Shown: positions 1-5,971 of the stretch, one piece after another
Position numbering within the stretch: the first letter of the stretch is position 1
Layout of the letters: each line of letters starts with the position of its first letter
Translations under genes and position numbers: made by a program
Source of the DNA: DASXTB01 sp036505615
Lineage (GTDB): Bacteria > Acidobacteriota > UBA6911 > JACQSX01
DNA length: 15,154 nucleotides
Reading direction: 5' to 3'
Assembly (NCBI GenBank): GCA_036505615.1
Contig: DASXTB010000214.1
Coordinates: forward strand, 1 to 15,154
Notes under the pieces: model-generated
What the model was told of the DNA's origin: nothing
The model's database searches: none
The model's input: only the letters and a program-made list of their open reading frames with translations

Positions 1-2
1 CG

Positions 3-1301
3 GTGCAGCAAACTATGGGACATGAGTTTCGAGCCCGCTCAGTGGAGAGCGTGCTGCGCGAGATCGAGGAGTGTGTGGAGCGATACGATATCCGTCACTT
101 CGATATTGAGGACGACAACTTCACCTTCAATCAACGCCGCGCTGAAGAGATCATGACCGCCGTTCTGGACCGTTTTGGAGAAGGCGCGCTGCGCTTTTCC
201 GCGATGAACGGGCTTACCGCAACGCAGCTTAGCGAAACGCTCCTGAAGCGGATGCACCAGGCCGGATTCCACCAGGTCAATCTTTCGCTGGTCGCTTCGC
301 AGCCGCAAAAGCTGCGTCAGCTGAAGCGTCCGGTGTCTCTCTCCGGTTTCAAGCAGACAATCGAGAAAGCTCGAAGAGTGGACCTGGAGTGCGTGGGCTA
401 TTTTATCCTCGGCCTTCCCGGAGACAATTGCCGCAGGATGCTGGAGACGCTGGTTGAACTGGCGGGGCTGCCGGTTCTGGTGGGGCCCTCTGTGTTTTAT
501 GTCTCTCCCGGAACGGAGCTGTTCGACGCGCTCTCTGACCGTGTCCCTGAAAACTGGGATCTTCTTCGCTCCAGCACTTTCTACATGGAATCGGGATCAT
601 CGACGCTGCTGGAACGGATTACCGTATTTCGACTGGCGCGGCTGGTTAATTTTCTAAAGGAAAGGCTCGACGCGGGGAGGTGGGAATTCGAAAGAAATGA
701 AGCTATCGAATGGCTGGGGGAGTTGCAGGTCGAAAGTCAAAGGTCGCAAGTCGCAGGTCGCAAGTCGCAGGTCGAGACTGGAAAGGCGCAAGTCGCAGGT
801 CGCAAGTCGCAGGTCACGTTTCTTGAGTGTCAGGTTCCGCGTTCCGGGTTTCACCTTCAGGCGTCCTGCTTTTCCTCAAGTGGTTCTCACACAAGAGGAC
901 AAAAAGAAATGCGAAACTTAAGACTCGAAACGCGCAACAAAAAACTTGGAACTCGAGACCCGAAAGTCGAGACCTGTGACCTGCGACCTGCGACTTGCGA
1001 CTTAAGTCCGCTGCGATTGAGCTCAGAAACTATTCTCGGCTGGGCCGTGTTGCACCTATTAAGGCAAACGGGAAGATTTCACGCGGCCTGCCGGCGCCGA
1101 AGAGGTGGCAGGGTCTATGAATTTGAGTCGCTTCTGACTTGCGGAAAGACGATAGCCGATTTCTTTGAGATCAGTCGAAACGCTCAACTGTGCGGCATAC
1201 GAACTCACCGACAGGTGGAGTTTGACGAACTTCTCCGAGAATCCTCCACGCACTCTGCGCCACCCGAGCCGCGCGCGTCAGCAAGCGGACTCTCCATCTA
1301 G
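3..1301 (+). CDS. Radical SAM protein, 5'-truncated, with an in-frame repeat block
   Basis: This is the C-terminal part of a radical SAM enzyme of the type that often carries a B12-binding domain. The frame is open at the left edge, so the cysteine cluster that binds the 4Fe-4S centre lies outside the window and the apparent GTG start is not real. Visible family features are MGHEFRARS near the edge, the DIEDDNFTF segment (about residues 36-44), GYFILGLPGD (about 132-141) and the VSPGTELFD strand. After about residue 240 the frame runs through iterated repeat DNA (about 725-1003) giving peptide copies of VAGRKSQV. From about residue 338 it again looks protein-like (SETILGWAVLHLLRQ, then SLLTCGKTIADFFEISR), which resembles a C-terminal domain of such proteins. 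The end of the frame reads into a dispersed repeat copy (1266-1295) before the stop. The substrate is unknown. The radical SAM call is firm; functionality of this allele is uncertain. Confidence 0.8.
   Translation: MQQTMGHEFRARSVESVLREIEECVERYDIRHFDIEDDNFTFNQRRAEEIMTAVLDRFGEGALRFSAMNGLTATQLSETLLKRMHQAGFHQVNLSLVASQPQKLRQLKRPVSLSGFKQTIEKARRVDLECVGYFILGLPGDNCRRMLETLVELAGLPVLVGPSVFYVSPGTELFDALSDRVPENWDLLRSSTFYMESGSSTLLERITVFRLARLVNFLKERLDAGRWEFERNEAIEWLGELQVESQRSQVAGRKSQVETGKAQVAGRKSQVTFLECQVPRSGFHLQASCFSSSGSHTRGQKEMRNLRLETRNKKLGTRDPKVETCDLRPATCDLSPLRLSSETILGWAVLHLLRQTGRFHAACRRRRGGRVYEFESLLTCGKTIADFFEISRNAQLCGIRTHRQVEFDELLRESSTHSAPPEPRASASGLSI
724..1003. repeat. Iterated-word inverted repeat inside the radical SAM frame
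   Basis: The left arm (about 724-815) consists of alternating CAAGTCGCAGGTCG words. The right arm (about 960-1003) carries the reverse complement, for example GTGACCTGCGACCTGCGACT against AGTCGCAGGTCAC-type sequence on the left. The interval between them (about 816-960) also contains looser paired words of the GAAACTTAAGACTCGAAAC type. Together they could fold into a long imperfect hairpin. The block keeps the reading frame open, so it is either a tolerated in-frame insertion or marks a decayed gene. Confidence 0.8.
1266..1295 (+). repeat. Dispersed repeat, copy 1
   Basis: This 30-bp copy contains GCCGCGCGCGT, then one variable base, then AGCAAGCGGAC and CTCC. Related copies lie at 3882-3950 and 11122-11190. 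The motif has complementary ends (GAG...CTC and CCGC...GCGG), so each copy can form a short stem. This copy lies at the very end of the radical SAM frame, a few bases before its stop codon. Confidence 0.7.
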
Positions 1302-1323
1302 GAACGTCATGCGCATAGTCGTA

Positions 1324-1378
1324 GTGTCCGTTGTGTCATTGCTGGTGAAAAAAAAACCACAAAGGACACGAAGGACAC
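1324..1378. repeat. Inverted repeat of GGACAC words with an A-rich loop
   Basis: The left arm 1324-1345 (GTGTCC...TGTGTCATTGCTGG) is complementary, with a few mismatches, to 1357-1378 (CCACAAAGGACACGAAGGAC plus AC). The loop is a run of nine A residues after TG. It lies just after the radical SAM stop and before the stop of the convergent small gene, so it could act as a two-sided transcription barrier. That role is inferred from position and shape only. Confidence 0.6.
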
Positions 1379-1394
1379 AGCGGTAGAAGGTCTG

Positions 1395-1574
1395 CTAAGT
1401 CTCGTAATTTGCCAACCGTCCCACTTCTGGATTTGCCCCTACGGCTACGACCACCGCTTCGTCAATTTTCTCGCGTTCGCTAAGCCGCTGCACAATTTGT
1501 TCCGCTCGTGCGGTGGCATCTTCGTCTGATTCGGCAGGGAACTGAACGTAAAAGGTTACATAGTAGCTCTGCAT
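1395..1574 (-). CDS. Small hypothetical protein, 59 aa
   Basis: On the minus strand an ATG at 1574-1572 opens a 59-codon frame ending in TAG at 1397-1395. Purine-rich GAAGAGGAG lies immediately upstream (1578-1586), a plausible though closely spaced ribosome-binding site. The product begins MQSYYVTFYVQFPAESDEDA and continues AEQIVQRLSEREKIDEAVVV, then a GANPEVGRLANY tail. It reads as an amphipathic beta-strand, a charged helix and a second strand, with no signal peptide or membrane segment, as in small alpha-beta domains. I do not recognise a family. It is downstream of and codirectional with the fused dehydratase gene but separated from it by a 170-bp palindromic repeat. Balanced composition and the upstream purines favour a real gene. 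Confidence 0.6.
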   Translation of the reverse strand: MQSYYVTFYVQFPAESDEDATARAEQIVQRLSEREKIDEAVVVAVGANPEVGRLANYET

Positions 1575-1585
1575 AGCTCCTCTTC

Positions 1586-1752
1586 GAGAATTAAGAATGA
1601 AGAATTAAGAATTAAGAATGAAAAGCGTCATTAGTTATTCGTCATTAGCCATTCGGTTTGACCGGTGACTAATGACTAATGACGAATGACTAATGACTAA
1701 TGCCGCCTTTCATTCTTCATTCTTAACTCTTCATTCTTAATTCTTCATTCTC
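1586..1752. repeat. Long imperfect palindrome of AATTAAGAATGA and ACTAATG words
   Basis: The left arm carries iterated GAATTAAGAATGA words (1586-1620), then GTCATTAG and TTCGTCATTAG words. The right arm carries the complementary GACTAATGACTAATGACGAA (about 1668-1690) and finally TTCATTCTTCATTCTTAA-type words up to about 1752. The centre is around TTTGACCGG (1657-1667). The right arm runs into the dehydratase gene and supplies its last codon and TGA stop. A transcript in either direction would form a very long hairpin, so this could end or protect the dehydratase mRNA. Confidence 0.8.
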
Positions 1753-3700
1753 TCTTCGCCCGATACGCTACGATCTTTCCCGCCAGCGCCGAGGCGGCCA
1801 CTGTCAGCGGGCTTCCCAGGTACACCTTTCCCGGTCCCGATCGTCCGGGGAAGTTGCGGCTGATAGCCGAGATAGTTACCTGCTTGTCGTTCACGCTGGC
1901 GCCCGGTCCCGCTTTTATGCAGGCGCCGCAACTGGGGTTTACCAATTTGGCTCCCGCTTTCTTGAACAACTCGATGTACCCCTTCTGCTCGGCGTATCTT
2001 TTGACTTTCTGCGAGCCAAATTGGATGTAAAACTGCACCTGTGGCGGGACATGCCTGCCGGCTCGAACGGCTTCGCCCAATACCCGAGCATAGGAATCCA
2101 TGTCCTCAATCTTGGCTCCCGTGCAAGAGCCGGCATAGGCAATGTCGATTTTGACCTCGTCTTTAAATCGTGAAAGCGGAACGCCGTTGCGAGGGTCTCC
2201 AGGCGTCGCCAGCATCGGTTCGACTTTTTCCAGATTGGTCTCGAACACTTCGGCGTATTGAGCCCCCTGGTCTGCGTGCAGGCACATTGAGCGGATCTGG
2301 TCTCTGTCCTTCTTGCGCGCGCGCGCAATATACTCCACGGTTGTCTCATCGGGTTCGATAATTCCGGTGAACGCCCCACCTTCCACAGACATGTTGGTGA
2401 GCGTAGAACGTTCATCGACATTGAGATACTGCAGGCCCTCACCGGCAAACTCCATGACCTTGCCAATCGCTTTGCCGCTGCGGACGTAATCGGTAGAGAT
2501 AATGTGCAGAATGATGTCCTTGGCCGTAATGTTCGGGCCAGGTCGTCCCCGGAGCACAAACTTAACCACCTCCGGAACTTTGACTCGCACGTCGCGCGTG
2601 AACCAGGAGTTGGAGATATCCGTTGTCCCCACACCGAAGGCGAAGGCTCCCAGGCAGCCGGCCGTGCACGTATGCGAATCTGATCCAGCGATGATCTGCC
2701 CCGGCAGCGCGATGTCTTCGACTACGGCGTTATGGCAGATCGCTTCCGATCCTCCCTCGGGGACTTCGCCGTAGAGACGAATTCCGTGCTTCTGTGCAAA
2801 CTCTATCTGAGCGCTCGCAAGCCTGTTGGCGCGGTCCAGCATTCCACTTTGCTTCTGTTGTTCGGTGAGCGCTTGTCCAAGAAACGTTAGGTGGTCACGG
2901 AAAGCAAAGACCGATTTCAAATCCGTGATCTTGGCGTCCATGCCGAAGCCCCGTTCAAACAGGCTCTGCGCCATGGCGGTTGTATAGTCGTGTGTAAAGC
3001 GCACGTCTACATCGACAAAACATGCATCCCCCGGCTTGACGGCTTCCACGCCAGTTTTGTGCGAGGCCAGGTTTGTCACGACATGTGTTGCGATTATTTT
3101 CTCCAAGAGGTTGAGCGGCCGCTTTGGAGTCCCGGGAACGGGCGCCTGGATCTCTTTGTTCAATCTCGCCCGGTTATATTGGAACAGACCGCCGAATCGC
3201 ACCACATCGGCAGTGATTGGATCCAGACCGCGTGTGAACTCGTCGACGGGAATTTCTTCGCCCGCCAGAATGCGCGGAATCAACAAAAAATCCGTAGAGG
3301 TCAGCAGGCCAATGTTCTGGCAATTTTGGTTGTAAATCTTCTCAATGGATTTGGCAATGACCAGGCGAATTCCGGCGCAATATTCGGCAAAGGGCGAATT
3401 TTCACGGCTGCTGCCGCATCCCTTGCTCAAGCCGGAGACGACGACGGAAAATTCTCCCTTCTTTACGTCATCCTTCTGGATCGGATTTCCTCGCAGACCG
3501 ATGTAAACATAATCGGCCAAACGCTCGTCGTAATAGAAGCAGACCCACGCAGGGGTGATTTCATCGGTGCTGATGTTGTCCATCAGACGGAGGTCTGGGC
3601 TGTAGGCAAGGTCCTCACCTGCGATTTGACGCCTGATGAGATCCGGATCGTCGGTCAGATAAAGAATCCTGCCGCTGAACTTTATTTTTTTGTCCCTCAT
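1745..3700 (-). CDS. Fused LeuD/LeuC-like dehydratase (aconitase/3-isopropylmalate dehydratase family)
   Basis: This aconitase-superfamily hydro-lyase has 651 residues. The swivel (LeuD/small-subunit) domain comes first, at about residues 1-190, with the substrate-loop motif GCGSSRE at 94-100. The catalytic LeuC-like part follows, about 195-651, with GSDSHTCTAG (339-348), GSCTG (524-528, Cys526) and SCGAC (590-594, Cys591 and Cys594). The three cysteines match the 4Fe-4S ligands of the family, and NFPGRSG (616-622) matches the conserved RNFxGRxG loop. Standard LeuC and LeuD are separate, and normal aconitases carry the swivel at the C-terminus, so this order is notable. The likely reaction is stereospecific isomerisation of a 2- or 3-hydroxy tricarboxylate through a dehydrated intermediate; isopropylmalate, homocitrate and citrate/methylcitrate-type substrates are all possible. 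The ATG at 3700 is preceded by GAGGT at 5 bp. The gene is divergent from the PfkB kinase. The family is certain, the substrate is not. Confidence 0.93.
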   Translation of the reverse strand: MRDKKIKFSGRILYLTDDPDLIRRQIAGEDLAYSPDLRLMDNISTDEITPAWVCFYYDERLADYVYIGLRGNPIQKDDVKKGEFSVVVSGLSKGCGSSRENSPFAEYCAGIRLVIAKSIEKIYNQNCQNIGLLTSTDFLLIPRILAGEEIPVDEFTRGLDPITADVVRFGGLFQYNRARLNKEIQAPVPGTPKRPLNLLEKIIATHVVTNLASHKTGVEAVKPGDACFVDVDVRFTHDYTTAMAQSLFERGFGMDAKITDLKSVFAFRDHLTFLGQALTEQQKQSGMLDRANRLASAQIEFAQKHGIRLYGEVPEGGSEAICHNAVVEDIALPGQIIAGSDSHTCTAGCLGAFAFGVGTTDISNSWFTRDVRVKVPEVVKFVLRGRPGPNITAKDIILHIISTDYVRSGKAIGKVMEFAGEGLQYLNVDERSTLTNMSVEGGAFTGIIEPDETTVEYIARARKKDRDQIRSMCLHADQGAQYAEVFETNLEKVEPMLATPGDPRNGVPLSRFKDEVKIDIAYAGSCTGAKIEDMDSYARVLGEAVRAGRHVPPQVQFYIQFGSQKVKRYAEQKGYIELFKKAGAKLVNPSCGACIKAGPGASVNDKQVTISAISRNFPGRSGPGKVYLGSPLTVAASALAGKIVAYRAKRE

Positions 3701-3715
3701 AGAGACCTCATTTTT

Positions 3716-3721
3716 ATTATA
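3716..3721 (-). promoter_or_regulatory. Candidate -10 box for the fused dehydratase
   Basis: The minus strand reads TATAAT exactly at 3721-3716, about 15 bases before the ATG at 3700. No convincing -35 hexamer lies at 17 bp; only TTACCG-like sequence occurs at about 19 bp. The implied leader would be very short and would begin near the GAGGT ribosome-binding site. Confidence 0.3.
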
Positions 3722-3787
3722 TGTCCAAGCCAGCCGTGGCCGGTAATTAACGGGATCAGGCTAGCAGTTCTACGAGAGTTTCCGCAT

Positions 3788-3845
3788 CCCAGGGCTGCGC
3801 TGCGCTTCGCCCTGGGCCACATTCTGACGCCCGCCTCCAGCGGGC
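3788..3845. repeat. Pair of REP-like hairpins
   Basis: CCCAGGGC (3788-3795) pairs with GCCCTGGG (3809-3816) across a GC-rich loop. GCCCGC (3829-3834) pairs with GCGGGC (3840-3845) across a five-base loop. These compact GC-rich hairpins in a divergent gap look like REP-type extragenic palindromes. No coding frame of interest overlaps them. Confidence 0.6.
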
Positions 3846-3881
3846 TAGCACTTTTGGGGCCCTACACACCCTTAGAAGTTG

Positions 3882-3950
3882 AGAAAAATCGGAGCCCGCG
3901 CGTGAGCAAGTGGACACCCTCCATGCAAGCCTCGACTGTTCTTTGATTTG
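3882..3950 (+). repeat. Dispersed repeat, copy 2
   Basis: The core at 3891-3922 reads GGAGCCCGCGCGTGAGCAAG, then TGGACACCCTCC. The similarity to copy 3 (11122-11190) extends further: both start with GA(A)AAATCGGAG and both end with CTCG, a short variable stretch, then CTTTGATTT. The element is therefore about 65-70 bp, not just the 30-bp core shared with copy 1. Confidence 0.75.
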
Positions 3951-3960
3951 CCCCTAACTC

Positions 3961-3990
3961 TTGTGCACGTTGCCCTGGAGCCTGTATAAC
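3961..3990 (+). promoter_or_regulatory. Candidate promoter of the first PfkB kinase
   Basis: TTGTGC at 3961-3966 and TATAAC at 3985-3990 are separated by 18 bp, a sigma-70-like arrangement pointing toward the kinase start at 4070. Transcription would begin near 3997, just before the palindrome at 4006-4017. Confidence 0.4.
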
Positions 3991-4005
3991 AGGGGGGCTT
4001 TTAAG

Positions 4006-4017
4006 CCAACGCGTTGG
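4006..4017. promoter_or_regulatory. Perfect 12-bp palindrome, possible operator
   Basis: CCAACGCGTTGG is a perfect palindrome with a central CG step. It lies about 10-20 bp downstream of the expected start point of the promoter at 3961-3990. Central-CG palindromes are typical of LacI-family sugar-responsive repressor operators. No regulator gene is visible in the window, so the binding protein is an inference. Confidence 0.35.
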
Positions 4018-4069
4018 AAACAAACGGCAGCAGCGGACAGCCTGAAATTCGAAACTTGAAACTTAAAGC

Positions 4070-5011
4070 ATGAGCGTTCATATCTCTTTCTTGCCGGCTC
4101 CGGACAAACCATTTGATGTTGTCGGTGTGGGAGCCAATTCCGTGGACTGGGTATGCGTCCTTCCCCAGTTTCCGCGCTTCGATTCCAAGCTTCCGCTCAA
4201 AGAAGTGCATCAGTTGGGAGGTGGGGAAGTAGCCACTGCTCTGACCGTTTGCCGCCGTTTCGGACTGCGCGCCAAGTACATCGGCAAGGTAGGCAATGAC
4301 CCGAATGGAGAATTCTCACGCCAGGATCTGCGGGCTGAAGCAATCGACATCAACAGCCTGGTGGAGGTAGATTGCCGCAACCAGTTTGCCATTATCCTGG
4401 TGGATGAAAAGAGCGGCGAACGCACCGTGCTCTCTCATCGGCCGCGGGAGATTTTCTTCAAGGACGGTGAATTGCGGCGCGAAGACATTTGTATGGGCAG
4501 TCTCCTTCACGTTGACGGCACCGATCAGCGCGCCGCTTTGCGGGCCGCCCAATGGGCGCGCGAAGAAGGCATTCCTGTCACAATCGATATTGACCGCGTG
4601 GATACTTTTACCGGCGAATTGATTCGCTCTGTCGATTTCTTAATCACAGCGGGGCATTTCCCATCCGACTATCTCGGCATCTCGGATCGAGATAAAGCTA
4701 TTCAAACTTTGTCGGAAGAAATCGGAGGCTTTCTTTGCTGTACGCTCGGGTCCGAAGGCGCCGTGGTCAGCTATATGGGACAGCTTCTCCGTTTTCCGGC
4801 CTACCCGGTCAATGCGGTGGACACAACGGGGGCGGGCGATGTATTCCGCGGCGCCTTCATCTATGCTCTTTTTCAGCGCTGGCCGCTGGAACAGATAATT
4901 CGATTTGCCAACGCGGTTGCGGGCTTAAGCTGTGAACGCATCGGCGCGCGAGGCGGAATCCCGACACTGGATGAAGTAGTGGGCTTTATGGAAAGGCAGC
5001 TGTATCTTTAA
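4070..5011 (+). CDS. PfkB-family sugar/nucleoside kinase
   Basis: This 313-residue ribokinase-fold kinase transfers phosphate from ATP to a sugar or nucleoside hydroxyl in the cytoplasm. The N-terminal strand PFDVVGVGANSVDWV (14-28) and the Gly-Gly segment (50-52) fit the substrate-binding region. TLGSEGA (225-231) and DTTGAGD (251-257) form the C-terminal signature; Asp257 is the expected catalytic base and the glycines form the anion hole. The length is normal for the family. The ATG at 4070 puts the first beta strand at the usual distance. The leader has no strong Shine-Dalgarno sequence and consists of GAAACTTGAAACTT words. Adenosine kinase, ribokinase and 2-keto-3-deoxygluconate kinase cannot be told apart by eye. 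The gene is divergent from the dehydratase and followed by a minus-strand toxin-antitoxin pair. Confidence 0.92.
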   Translation: MSVHISFLPAPDKPFDVVGVGANSVDWVCVLPQFPRFDSKLPLKEVHQLGGGEVATALTVCRRFGLRAKYIGKVGNDPNGEFSRQDLRAEAIDINSLVEVDCRNQFAIILVDEKSGERTVLSHRPREIFFKDGELRREDICMGSLLHVDGTDQRAALRAAQWAREEGIPVTIDIDRVDTFTGELIRSVDFLITAGHFPSDYLGISDRDKAIQTLSEEIGGFLCCTLGSEGAVVSYMGQLLRFPAYPVNAVDTTGAGDVFRGAFIYALFQRWPLEQIIRFANAVAGLSCERIGARGGIPTLDEVVGFMERQLYL

Positions 5012-5132
5012 AGCTAGCCGATCATCCAGTCCGCAGGTTCGGCAGGTCCCAAAGCACCAGTCACTACTAGGGTCGATGCCTGCAGATCTGTTGATCTATA
5101 AAGAGGCGACCGTTAATTTTCTTTCGCACGTT

Positions 5133-5519
5133 CTAAGGGAAAGAATAGATTTGAATCTCTTTCATCGGATAATGTCTGGCATTGTCTGTGATCAGCGCAA
5201 GCCCGTTTGCTGTTGCCACTGCCGCAATCGTCACATCCGAAACCGAGAGGGTGATTCCTTTGCGGGCCCAGTCACGCTTGAGCAGGCCTGCTTTGGCGGC
5301 AATCTCTCTGGAAATCTCGTAGTAGTCTAGACTGTACAGGAATTGCTCAGTGGCCTGGCGTTCTCGCTCGCGCATCCCGGAGTAGACCTCCGTGATGTTG
5401 ATGCAACAGCAGGCCAATAGGTGGCCTTGATCTAGTAAGGTTCGCAAGAGAGCGTCCCGCCCGAGTTTTCCGTTGAGGACGTCGATGATGACACTCGTAT
5501 CGAGAAGATAGGTAGTCAT
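5133..5519 (-). CDS. vapC: VapC-type PIN-domain toxin (ribonuclease)
   Basis: This 128-residue single PIN domain is a predicted Mg2+-dependent endoribonuclease toxin. The four expected acidic residues are visible: Asp7 in YLLDTSVIID, Glu44 in INITEVYSGM, Asp95 in LSVSDVTIAA and Asp112 in ALITDNARHYP. The length is typical of VapC. Its start codon overlaps the stop of the upstream antitoxin gene by four bases (ATGA), which indicates translational coupling. The pair sits on the minus strand between two plus-strand kinase genes, as expected for an inserted accessory module. The RNA target is unknown. Confidence 0.92.
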   Translation of the reverse strand: MTTYLLDTSVIIDVLNGKLGRDALLRTLLDQGHLLACCCINITEVYSGMRERERQATEQFLYSLDYYEISREIAAKAGLLKRDWARKGITLSVSDVTIAAVATANGLALITDNARHYPMKEIQIYSFP

Positions 5520-5788
5520 CGTTTAGAAGATGTGACTCTGCGAAACCGTCTTGCTTCAGATTTGCGGAGCTGTCTGACCCATTGCTCTGAGCCTTTGCGA
5601 AGCTCTGGATGGTCCTCATCCCGCCACGCTCCTCTGGCGAGGTCCAGGGCTCGAAGCATGCGGAGTCTCCTGAGTTCGCGTCTGGCCGCCTCCACGAGGA
5701 AATTACTTCGCCTGCGCTTCCCCACGGTCTCGTCGATCTCACCTGCCAGTTCCTCGGGAATCACAATGTGCGTGCGTTTGTTGCCCAT
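5516..5788 (-). CDS. vapB: VapB-type antitoxin, ribbon-helix-helix
   Basis: This 90-residue basic protein is the partner of the PIN toxin. KRTHIVIPEELAGEIDETVG (4-23) followed by RSNFLVEAARREL (27-39) is the beta-strand and two-helix pattern of ribbon-helix-helix (CopG/VapB-like) DNA-binding antitoxins. The remaining part, rich in Arg, Glu and Trp, would wrap the toxin. I chose ATG 5788; a TTG six codons upstream (5806) is also in frame but only adds hydrophobic residues before the strand. Neither start has a good ribosome-binding site. The product probably represses its own operon through the inverted repeat at 5813-5843. Confidence 0.85.
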   Translation of the reverse strand: MGNKRTHIVIPEELAGEIDETVGKRRRSNFLVEAARRELRRLRMLRALDLARGAWRDEDHPELRKGSEQWVRQLRKSEARRFRRVTSSKR

Positions 5789-5812
5789 AATAGATAGGAG
5801 GCCCAAAGCTTG

Positions 5813-5848
5813 AGCCCACTGCTAATTTAACATATAGTGGGCTAATTT
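5813..5848 (-). promoter_or_regulatory. Candidate vapBC operator/promoter
   Basis: AGCCCACT (5813-5820) and AGTGGGCT (5836-5843) form a perfect 8-bp inverted repeat with a 15-bp spacer. GCTAATTT is directly repeated (5821-5828 and 5841-5848). The minus strand through the spacer reads TATATGTTAAATT, an AT-rich -10-like stretch. The position, 25-55 bp upstream of the antitoxin ATG, fits an autoregulated toxin-antitoxin operator. Confidence 0.5.
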
Positions 5849-5896
5849 GCTATGTGCTCCCGTTGGAGTTATGAGTGTTTGGGCGGATGACTTGCG

Positions 5897-5964
5897 GACC
5901 GGTTGACCGGTTAACCGATACTAATCACAAATGTAAAATGACAAATGACAAATGACCGATGACT
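5897..5964. repeat. Iterated words upstream of the second kinase
   Basis: GACCGGTT occurs twice in tandem (5897-5912) followed by AACC, giving overlapping palindromic ACCGGT and GGTTAACC. Next comes ATGTAAAATGACAAATGACA (5931-5950) and further ATGAC words. The same type of iterated words flanks other genes in the window. The ATG of the kinase (5972) follows directly with no clear Shine-Dalgarno sequence. Confidence 0.5.
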
Positions 5965-5971
5965 GTTGTTC

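Larger units (their letters stand above)
3701..4069. other. Divergent intergenic region, 369 bp
   Basis: This gap lies between the fused dehydratase (leftward) and the first PfkB kinase (rightward). It holds, in order, the dehydratase leader with a TATAAT box, two REP-like hairpins (3788-3845), one copy of the dispersed repeat (3882-3950), a promoter candidate (3961-3990), a perfect 12-bp palindrome (4006-4017), and GAAATTCGAAACTTGAAACT words just before the kinase start. The plus-strand open frame covering part of it is the antisense shadow of the dehydratase. I see no gene inside. Confidence 0.6.

Noticed and set aside
724..1003. CRISPR array, because short repeats recur
   Set aside because: The words are contiguous, variable and arranged as an inverted repeat, with no spacers of constant length and no cas genes.
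2891..3946. Long plus-strand open frame of 351 codons opposite the dehydratase
   Set aside because: It is antisense to a gene with clear catalytic motifs, its protein has no recognisable family, and it begins inside that gene.
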